64,000 nt of DNA, from positions 83,537 through 147,536 of the forward strand of contig JBFLYO010000005.1 in assembly GCA_040756745.1 (NCBI GenBank), in the 5' to 3' direction. This DNA is from JBFLYO01 sp040756745 (GTDB taxonomy: Bacteria; Bacteroidota; Ignavibacteria; UBA10030; UBA6906). The notes beneath the pieces are model-generated. The model did no database searches, had not been told where the DNA came from, and saw nothing but the letters and a program-made list of their open reading frames with translations. The position numbers and the translations under genes are program-made. This document shows positions 18,240-24,304 of this stretch, piece by piece (the stretch's first letter is position 1; every line of letters begins with the position of its first letter).

Positions 18240-18353
18240 ATGAAAGTGCGTTCATCGGTCAAAAAAATGTGCATCAATTGTAAGATCATCCGGCGCAAGG
18301 GAGTCGTCCGCGTGATCTGTAAGAATCCCAAACACAAACAGCGTCAAGGTTAA
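18240..18353 (+). CDS. rpmJ: 50S ribosomal protein L36 (zinc-binding form)
   Basis: 37-residue protein. It reads MKVRSSVKKMCINCKIIRR and ends GVVRVICKNPKHKQRQG. Cys11, Cys14, Cys27 and His32 are the four ligands of the zinc-containing L36 form, all intact. Start ATG 18240, stop TAA 18351-18353. It sits between infA and rpsM as in most bacteria. Confidence 0.97.
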   Translation: MKVRSSVKKMCINCKIIRRKGVVRVICKNPKHKQRQG

Positions 18354-18370
18354 GGGAAGGAGCGTACCGG

Positions 18371-18754
18371 TTGGCGAGAATTGCGGGCATCGATCTGCCC
18401 AAACGCAAGCGTGCGGAAGTCGGTCTGACCTATATCTACGGCATCGGGCGGACCTCGGCACGCACGATCCTGGGAAAGGCGGGGGTCGACGTGAACAAGA
18501 AGGTGGGCGACCTGAATGACGACGAGGTGGCCAGGATCCGCGGCATCATCACCTCGGAGTACAAGGTAGAAGGGGCGCTGCGGAGCGAGACGCAGATGAA
18601 CATCAAGCGCTTGATGGACATCGGCTGCTACCGCGGGATCCGCCACCGGAAGGGGCTCCCCGTCCGCGGCCAGCGCACCCGGACCAACTCCCGCACCCGC
18701 AAGGGACGCCGGAAGACGGTGGCAGGGAAGAAGAAAGTCATGGCGAAGACCTGA
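18371..18754 (+). CDS. rpsM: 30S ribosomal protein S13
   Basis: 127-residue 30S head protein contacting the P-site tRNA. ARIAGIDLPKRKRAEVGLT, YIYGIGRTSARTIL and RGQRTRTNSRTRKGRRKTV are hallmark blocks. The start is TTG 18371, eight bases after AAGGAG (18357-18362); no ATG gives the conserved N-terminus. The length is normal. It begins the alpha part of the cluster. Confidence 0.97.
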   Translation: MARIAGIDLPKRKRAEVGLTYIYGIGRTSARTILGKAGVDVNKKVGDLNDDEVARIRGIITSEYKVEGALRSETQMNIKRLMDIGCYRGIRHRKGLPVRGQRTRTNSRTRKGRRKTVAGKKKVMAKT

Positions 18755-18792
18755 CGCGCCAGAGTCGGGGTCAGGCACGAACGATCATTTTC

Positions 18793-18798
18793 GGAGGT
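18793..18798 (+). promoter_or_regulatory. Ribosome-binding site that fixes the GTG start of rpsK
   Basis: GGAGGT lies four bases before GTG 18803. There is no in-frame ATG before the conserved S11 core, so the site supports GTG initiation. Confidence 0.7.
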
Positions 18799-18802
18799 CA
18801 CA

Positions 18803-19219
18803 GTGGCCAAAGCAGCTCCCGCACCGGCAACGGCCGGTACGGAACAGATCAAGAAGAAGAAAAAGATTCAGGTCGACATCAGTGGCAAGGCCTTCATCAA
18901 AGCCACGTTCAACAACGTCATTGTGACGATCACCGATATCTACGGGAACACCATCAGCTGGTCGTCGGCGGGGAAGAACGGCTTCAAAGGATCGCGGAAG
19001 AACACGCCGTTCGCGGCGCAGGTGTCGGCGGAGGCGGCCGCCAAGGCGGCACACGACCTCGGCTTGCGGAAGGTGGAGGTTTTTGTCAAGGGGCCGGGAT
19101 CGGGCCGTGAAGCGGCGATCCGCGCGCTCCAGATGAGCGGGCTGGAAATTTCCAGCATCCGTGACGTGACGCCGATCCCGCACAACGGCTGCCGCCCACC
19201 CAAGCGGCGCAGAGTGTAA
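18803..19219 (+). CDS. rpsK: 30S ribosomal protein S11
   Basis: 138-residue platform protein near the mRNA exit. After an Ala/Lys-rich N-terminus it reads ATFNNVIVTITDIYGNTISW and GFKGSRKNTPFAAQ. The C-terminus DVTPIPHNGCRPPKRRRV is diagnostic. Start is GTG 18803 with GGAGGT upstream. It is a few residues longer than E. coli S11 because of the N-terminal stretch. Confidence 0.97.
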   Translation: MAKAAPAPATAGTEQIKKKKKIQVDISGKAFIKATFNNVIVTITDIYGNTISWSSAGKNGFKGSRKNTPFAAQVSAEAAAKAAHDLGLRKVEVFVKGPGSGREAAIRALQMSGLEISSIRDVTPIPHNGCRPPKRRRV

Positions 19220-19258
19220 ACCGAACCAGCGTTTGCAGAAGGAGCAGAGAGAGAATCC

Positions 19259-19888
19259 ATGGCACGATATACCGATCCCAGCTGCAGGCTGTGCAGGCGT
19301 GAACGCCAGAAGCTGTTCCTCAAGGGGACGAAATGCTTCACCGAAAAGTGTCCCGTGGAACGGCGCGGCTTCCCGCCCGGTCAGCACGGCCAGAACCGCC
19401 GCGCCAAGATCTCGGAGTACGGCGTGCAGTTGCGCGAGAAACAGAAGGTCCGCCGGATGTACGGACTGCAGGAGACCCAATTCCGGAACACGTTTGAGCG
19501 GGCGCTCAAGCAGACCGGCCGGACGGGGGAGACGCTGGTGAAGCTGCTCGAGCGGCGGCTGGACAACGTGGTCTACCGCCTCGGCCTCGCCCCGTCGCGC
19601 AAGGCGGCGCGCCAGCTGGTGTCGCACGGCCATTTTCTTGTCAACAACCGCCCGGTGGACATCCCCTCCTACCTCCTGCGTGGCGGGGACACCATCCAGG
19701 TGCGGGACAAGAGCAAGAAACTCGAAGTGCTCCACGCGTCGATGAAACGTATGAAAGACACCGCCATGCTCCCCTGGCTGAGCCTCGACAAGGCGGCGAT
19801 GGTCGGGACGTTCCTGAACGTCCCGGAGCGGGCGGATATTCCGTTGAATGCCGACGAGCAATTGATCGTCGAATTGTATTCCAAGTAA
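19259..19888 (+). CDS. rpsD: 30S ribosomal protein S4 (zinc-binding form)
   Basis: 209-residue assembly-initiator protein. The N-terminus carries Cys9 and Cys12 (CRLC) and Cys26 and Cys31, a complete four-Cys zinc site. The S4 RNA-binding domain LERRLDNVVYRLGLAPSRKA spans about residues 98-117. FVNNRPVDIPSY-like FLVNNRPVDIPSYLLR follows. In E. coli S4 represses the alpha operon. The ATG at 19259 is clear. Confidence 0.97.
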   Translation: MARYTDPSCRLCRRERQKLFLKGTKCFTEKCPVERRGFPPGQHGQNRRAKISEYGVQLREKQKVRRMYGLQETQFRNTFERALKQTGRTGETLVKLLERRLDNVVYRLGLAPSRKAARQLVSHGHFLVNNRPVDIPSYLLRGGDTIQVRDKSKKLEVLHASMKRMKDTAMLPWLSLDKAAMVGTFLNVPERADIPLNADEQLIVELYSK

Positions 19889-19905
19889 GCGAGGGTGGAT
19901 CGACC

Positions 19906-20892
19906 ATGACAACCGGAACCATTCAAATGCCGGAGAAAATCCAGCTCGACGAGTCGACGTACTCGCCGACGTTTGGACGTTTCATCGTCCAGCCGCTGGA
20001 AAAGGGCTTCGGCGTCACCATCGGCAACGCCATGCGGCGCGTGCTCCTGTCGTCGCTGCCCGGCAATGCCATCACCGCCTTCAAGGTGGACGGCGTGCAG
20101 CATGAATTCTCCACCATCCCCGGCGTCGTCGAAGACGTTCCGGACATCGTGCTGAACCTGAAGCAGGTCCGGCTGAAGCTGATCAACAAGAAGACGACGC
20201 GGATCGTGGTGCCGGTCAAGGGACCGCTCGACTTCACCGCCGCCGACATCCAGAAGGCGACGGCGGACGTGGAGATCCTGAACCCGAAGCTGCACATCGC
20301 GACGCTGAACCCCGACGCGAACTTCGAGCTTGACCTCCGGCTTGGCCGCGGCATCGGATACGTTGTCGCCGAGGAGAACAAGACCCCGGACCAGACGGTC
20401 GGGGTCATCCCCATCGACTCGATCTTCACGCCGATCCTCAACGTGCGGTACTTCGTCGAGACGACGCGCGTCGGGCAGCAGACCGACTATGAGAAGCTGA
20501 CCATCGAGATCGACACCGACGGCTCCGTCGCGCCGGAGGACGCGCTGGCCTACGCGGGCAAGATCCTGCGCGATCATATTCAGCTGTTCATCAACTTCGA
20601 CATGGAACCGGAGACGCCGAAGGAGGAATCGGAGCAGGACGCGGAGTTCTCGCGCATCAGGAAGGTGTTGATGACGCCGGTGGACGACCTCGAACTGTCG
20701 GTGCGCTCGCACAATTGTCTCCGCGCGGCGAACATCAAGACGATCGCAGACCTCGTTCGGCGGGAAGAATCGGAGCTCCTGAAGTTCCGCAACTTCGGCA
20801 GGAAATCGCTCGCCGAGCTGTCGGAGATCATCGAGGCGGAAAAGCTCACGTTCGGCATGGACGTGTCGAAGTACCTGAAAGACGGTGAGTGA
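19906..20892 (+). CDS. rpoA: RNA polymerase alpha subunit
   Basis: 328-residue alpha subunit. The N-terminal dimerisation/assembly domain has FGVTIGNAMRRVLLSSLPG (near residues 34-52). The C-terminal DNA-binding domain follows a flexible Glu-rich linker (near 230-245) and contains LELSVRSHNCLRAANI and FGRKSLAELSEI. The length is normal. Start ATG 19906. It sits between rpsD and rplQ. Confidence 0.98.
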   Translation: MTTGTIQMPEKIQLDESTYSPTFGRFIVQPLEKGFGVTIGNAMRRVLLSSLPGNAITAFKVDGVQHEFSTIPGVVEDVPDIVLNLKQVRLKLINKKTTRIVVPVKGPLDFTAADIQKATADVEILNPKLHIATLNPDANFELDLRLGRGIGYVVAEENKTPDQTVGVIPIDSIFTPILNVRYFVETTRVGQQTDYEKLTIEIDTDGSVAPEDALAYAGKILRDHIQLFINFDMEPETPKEESEQDAEFSRIRKVLMTPVDDLELSVRSHNCLRAANIKTIADLVRREESELLKFRNFGRKSLAELSEIIEAEKLTFGMDVSKYLKDGE

Positions 20893-20939
20893 CGGCGCGT
20901 GCCGTGACCCTCAACTATTGCTGAGAGCGGACAACCATC

Positions 20940-21467
20940 ATGCGACATCGCAAGTCAGGCAGGAAACTCAAGCGCACCGCAAGCCACCGCCGCGCGACGC
21001 TCGCGTCGCTGTCGACGGCGCTGCTGCGTCATAAACGGATCATGACCACGGTGGCCAAGGCCAAGGAAACCCGGAAGGTGGTCGAAAAACTGATCACGCG
21101 CGCGAAAAACGCCGCCGCACTGAAGGATGCCCCCGCCGCGGCTGTGCACGCGCGCAGGGAGGTGGGCCGGCTGATCAAGGACCGCGCCGTCATCAGCGAG
21201 CTGTTCACCACCATCGCCGAGCGGGTTGCCACCCGACCGGGAGGGTACACGCGCATCGTCAAGCTGGGCCAGCGACTCGGCGACGCCGCTGAAATGGCAG
21301 TGATCGAGCTCGTCGACTTCAATACGGGCCAGGAGCCCGCGGAGAAGTCCGCTCCGGAAAAGAAAGCAAAGAAAACTCCCCGGCCCGGGAAGGGGAAGAC
21401 GGCAAAAAGCGCCGGCAAACAAGCAACGGACACCCCCCCCGGGGAGGAATCGAAAGCGTCCCGCTGA
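20940..21467 (+). CDS. rplQ: 50S ribosomal protein L17 with a Lys/Ala/Pro-rich C-terminal tail
   Basis: 175 residues. MRHRKSGRKLKRTASHRRA and LLRHKRIMTTVAKAKETR open a standard L17 core that runs to about residue 125 and ends in AEMAVIELVDFN. The last ~45 residues are a low-complexity, mostly basic tail not present in E. coli L17. The start is ATG 20940. It is the last ribosomal protein gene of the cluster, 5 bp before the YihA GTPase. Confidence 0.96.
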   Translation: MRHRKSGRKLKRTASHRRATLASLSTALLRHKRIMTTVAKAKETRKVVEKLITRAKNAAALKDAPAAAVHARREVGRLIKDRAVISELFTTIAERVATRPGGYTRIVKLGQRLGDAAEMAVIELVDFNTGQEPAEKSAPEKKAKKTPRPGKGKTAKSAGKQATDTPPGEESKASR

Positions 21468-21472
21468 CCGGG

Positions 21473-22078
21473 ATGCCGCGCGCTCCCCGTATGAAGATCA
21501 CATCGGCAGAATTCGTTCTCGGCGTCGCAAACCTCCGCCAGCTTCCCAAAGATGGCCTGAAGGAGATCGCCTTCCTCGGGCGCTCCAACGTCGGCAAGTC
21601 GTCCCTCATCAACAAGCTGTGCGGCAGGAAGTCCCTCGCCCGCTCCAGCTCCGCGCCGGGCAAGACCCGCGAGCTGAATTACTACATCATCAACAAGCAG
21701 TGGTACTTCGTTGACCTGCCGGGCTACGGCTATGCCAAGCTCCCCGAGCAGATCCGCTCGAGCTGGGGAAAGACCATCGAACAATACCTCAAGACCCGAA
21801 AAGAGCTCGCCCTCGTGATCCAGCTCGTCGACGCGCGGCACGAGCCGAGTGAACTCGACATGATGATGGTCGGGTGGCTGGACTACTTCGAAATCCCGTT
21901 TATCATCGCGTTGACCAAAGCCGACAAGCTCCCCACGAGCAAGATGCCACGGTATGTTGCCGCTGCCCGGGAAACTTTCAGCCGCTACCGGCATTGTCGC
22001 CAGGTGATACCCGTGTCTGCCCTGAGCGGGATGGGGAAATCGGAACTCCTCGGTGGAGTCGCCGCGACGCTCGACTGA
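21473..22078 (+). CDS. engB: YihA/EngB ribosome-biogenesis GTPase
   Basis: 201-residue TRAFAC-class GTPase needed for 50S assembly. GRSNVGKS is at residues 36-43 (G1), DLPGYGYA at 81-88 (G3, very characteristic of YihA/EngB), TKAD at 148-151 (G4) and PVSALSGMGKSEL as G5. The start may be ATG 21473 or ATG 21491; the second gives the more usual MKITSAEFV N-terminus. It directly follows rplQ by 5 bp, so it is probably cotranscribed with the ribosomal genes. Confidence 0.95.
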   Translation: MPRAPRMKITSAEFVLGVANLRQLPKDGLKEIAFLGRSNVGKSSLINKLCGRKSLARSSSAPGKTRELNYYIINKQWYFVDLPGYGYAKLPEQIRSSWGKTIEQYLKTRKELALVIQLVDARHEPSELDMMMVGWLDYFEIPFIIALTKADKLPTSKMPRYVAAARETFSRYRHCRQVIPVSALSGMGKSELLGGVAATLD

Positions 22079-22101
22079 ACCTGATGGTTCGGCGCGTGCC
22101 G

Positions 22102-22224
22102 ATGAAACAACGATTGTTCACACCGGGCCCGACTCCCCTTCCCGAGGCCGTTGCACTCCGCATGGCCCTTCCGACGAATTACCATCGGAGCGCCGAGTTC
22201 CGCGCGATGGTGATCATACCATGA
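22102..22224 (+). pseudogene. N-terminal remnant of a class V (SerC/AGAT-like) aminotransferase
   Basis: A 40-codon frame begins MKQRLFTPGPTPLPEAVAL and continues ALPTNYHRSAEFRAM before stopping. The LFTPGPTP-P-V block and the (H/Y)HR-x-x-EF block are, in the same spacing, the first ~36 residues of alanine-glyoxylate/serine-pyruvate type aminotransferases, which normally run to about 360-385 residues. All of the PLP-binding body is missing. The remnant's stop overlaps the serA start (ATGA). Such an aminotransferase next to serA would make serine with it, so a large deletion, real or from assembly, is the simplest reading. Confidence 0.7.
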
Positions 22225-23801
22225 AGATCCTCATCAGCGACAATCTTGAACAGTCCTGCATCGAGATCCTGACGCGGGAAGGGTTCGAAGTGGACAACCG
22301 GCCGGGGCTTCCTGCACAAGAGCTTGAGCAGGTGATCAGCGGATACGAGGGGCTTGTCGTCCGCAGCGCGACGAAGGTCTCCGCGGAAGTCATCGCCAGG
22401 GGGGAACGGCTGAAGGTGATCGGCAGGGCCGGGACGGGTGTGGACAATATTGATGTCGAGGCGGCAACGCGCAAGGGGATCCTCGTCATGAACACCCCTG
22501 GCGGCAACACCGTGTCCGCCGCCGAGCATACAGTTTCGCTGCTCCTATCACTCGTCCGCAACATCCCTCAGGCCCATATGAGTCTGGCGCGGGGCGAGTG
22601 GGAACGGAAAAAGTTTACCGGCACGGAGGTGCTCGAGAAGACGCTCGGCGTTGTGGGGCTCGGTAAGATCGGGCGGGAGGTCGCGGCCCGCTGCCAGGGG
22701 CTCGGGATGAAGGTTATCGGCTACGATCCGCTCCTTGCGCCCGAGGCAGCCGCGAAGGCTGGCATCGAACCTGTCAGTCTGGATGAGCTGTATCGTCGTT
22801 CGGATATCATCACCGTCCACACACCCCTGACGGCTGAGACCCGCGGACTGCTGAACGACAATACCCTGGCAAGGTGTAAGAAGGGAGTGCGCGTGATCAA
22901 TTGTGCGCGCGGCGGAATCGTGGATGAGGCCGCCCTATTGCGCGCACTCGAGTCGGGACAGGTTGCGGGAGCGGCGCTCGATGTGTTTGAGAGCGAACCG
23001 CCGTCGAACGTCGCACTCCTGCGTCATCCCCATGTGGTCGTGACCCCGCACCTCGGTGCCTCCACGGAGGAGGCGCAGGAAAAAGTGGCGGTGCAGATCG
23101 CCCAGCAGATTGCCGATGCGCTGCACGGGCGGGGGTATGCGGGGGTGGTGAACGGCGCGGCGATGCACCTGACGCTCAAGGCGGAAGTGCGCCCGTATGT
23201 GACGCTGGCGGAAAAGCTTGGTCATCTTGCGGCGCAGATGACCGCAGGCAAACTGCGCAGAGTAAACGTGATTGGTGCGGGGGAGATTGTGACATCGACT
23301 ATGGAGTTGTTGAAAGCGGGAGTGTTGAAGGGGATCCTTTCGCACAGCCAGCCCGATCCGGTAAATTTTATCAATGCCCCGTTCCTTGCGGCGGAACTGG
23401 GACTGACGGTGGGGGAATCGCGCGAGCCGGCGGCGGGGAGTTATCCGAATCAGTTGCGTGTCCGTTATGAGACCGACCGGGAGACGCGGGAATGCTCCGG
23501 AACGGTGTTCGGATCTTCGGCGGTGCGGCTGGTGATGATCGACGGATACCGCTTCGAGGTTAACCCGACGGGGCATCTCCTCATCTATTATAATATTGAT
23601 AGGCCGGGGATGCTCGCGAGCGTCGGCGCCGTCCTGGCCCGGCATGCCGTCAACATTGGGGGGGTGTCGCTTGGCCGGTCCGCGGCCGGGCAAATGGCCC
23701 TGACGGTGATGAATATCGACACTCCGCTCCCTCCTGCGGCTATGGCCGAATTGAACGGTTTGGACGGAATTACCCGTTTGAGAACGGTCTTTCTTGAATA
23801 G
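22221..23801 (+). CDS. serA: D-3-phosphoglycerate dehydrogenase, long form
   Basis: 526-residue NAD-dependent enzyme for the first step of serine synthesis. The nucleotide-binding GLGKIG is at residues 146-151. The catalytic Arg230 (CARGGIVDE), Glu259 (FESEPP) and His277 (TPHLGAST) are present. An intervening ASB-type domain (about 310-440) precedes a C-terminal ACT domain (about 455-526, DRPGMLASVGAVLARH), the usual serine-sensing part. ATG 22221 is chosen because it matches the family N-terminus; the longer frame upstream overlaps engB. It overlaps the aminotransferase remnant by four bases. Confidence 0.96.
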   Translation: MKILISDNLEQSCIEILTREGFEVDNRPGLPAQELEQVISGYEGLVVRSATKVSAEVIARGERLKVIGRAGTGVDNIDVEAATRKGILVMNTPGGNTVSAAEHTVSLLLSLVRNIPQAHMSLARGEWERKKFTGTEVLEKTLGVVGLGKIGREVAARCQGLGMKVIGYDPLLAPEAAAKAGIEPVSLDELYRRSDIITVHTPLTAETRGLLNDNTLARCKKGVRVINCARGGIVDEAALLRALESGQVAGAALDVFESEPPSNVALLRHPHVVVTPHLGASTEEAQEKVAVQIAQQIADALHGRGYAGVVNGAAMHLTLKAEVRPYVTLAEKLGHLAAQMTAGKLRRVNVIGAGEIVTSTMELLKAGVLKGILSHSQPDPVNFINAPFLAAELGLTVGESREPAAGSYPNQLRVRYETDRETRECSGTVFGSSAVRLVMIDGYRFEVNPTGHLLIYYNIDRPGMLASVGAVLARHAVNIGGVSLGRSAAGQMALTVMNIDTPLPPAAMAELNGLDGITRLRTVFLE

Positions 23802-23831
23802 GGGGAGCCCCTTATTTTCTCCATTTTTTCG
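23800..23831 (+). terminator. Weak intrinsic terminator after serA
   Basis: AGGGG (23800-23804) pairs with CCCCT (23808-23812) around a three-base loop, starting in the serA stop codon. A T-rich stretch follows (TTATTTTCTCC, then TTTTTT). The stem is short, so termination may be partial. Confidence 0.45.
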
Positions 23832-23840
23832 ATGTTGCTC

Positions 23841-23869
23841 TTGACAAAGACAACCTCGGTATTTATATT
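23841..23869 (+). promoter_or_regulatory. Strong sigma-70-type promoter upstream of the TonB receptor module
   Basis: TTGACA (23841-23846), exactly 17 bp, TATATT (23864-23869). This is one of the best promoter matches in the window. Transcription would start near 23876, giving a leader of about 430 nt before the receptor start. Confidence 0.75.
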
Positions 23870-23924
23870 CGTTTGAACTCACACGATTTTCCTCATCCCC
23901 ACACACTTCTTCCTGAAGGAGGTG

Positions 23925-23987
23925 ATGATCGCCGGGGGTCAATTGATACAGCATTCCATTCTTCATACCCGTTGTACCCATAGCTGA
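23925..23987 (+). CDS. Possible 20-codon leader peptide
   Basis: ATG 23925 opens a frame of 20 codons (MIAGGQLIQHSILHTRCTHS) ending TGA. The start lies inside the AAGGAGGTGAT stretch, so the spacing (two bases) is too short for ordinary initiation. It may be an untranslated ribosome stand-by site or an accidental frame. No function is proposed. Confidence 0.2.
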   Translation: MIAGGQLIQHSILHTRCTHS

Positions 23988-24304
23988 TGATTTCAGGTCC
24001 CGTCGCAACGTCAAGGTGCATGCGACGCCAGCCTGATGGTCACAGCCGATTGCAGTTCTGTTCACGTTCTTCGTTCCAGTGTGTCCGCGGCCCCGGCTGT
24101 GCGGCGGTGCGTTTATGAACGTCGCGGCGATTGCCGCAGGGGGCAGTTGAGCGCTTGGTTCCGCGGGTGAGCTTCAACGCACCGGAGGTTTCGTTTCCTT
24201 CCAACATGCGCTTCATCCGATTGTCTTCCGAACTGCATCGCGGGGTTCCACAAGTTGGTGGTACTGCGGTAGAGTCATCTTGCCAACACATAAGGAGGCA
24301 CAAC

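Larger units (their letters stand above)
23802..24304 (+). other. Gene-free leader region of the receptor operon
   Basis: This 503-bp stretch holds the weak serA terminator, the promoter at 23841-23869 and an 11-base perfect complement of the canonical 16S 3' end (AAGGAGGTGAT, 23916-23926). It also holds a hairpin pairing CGTCGCA (24001-24007) with TGCGACG (24021-24027). The receptor ribosome-binding site AAGGAGG lies at 24292-24298. A frame open from 24131 continues into the receptor but encodes no recognisable sequence and precedes the signal peptide. No other gene is convincing here. Confidence 0.6.

Noticed and set aside
15875..18337. An 820-codon minus-strand frame opposite secY and map
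   Set aside because: Same reason: mirror of conserved genes; composition is typical of antisense frames in GC-rich coding DNA.
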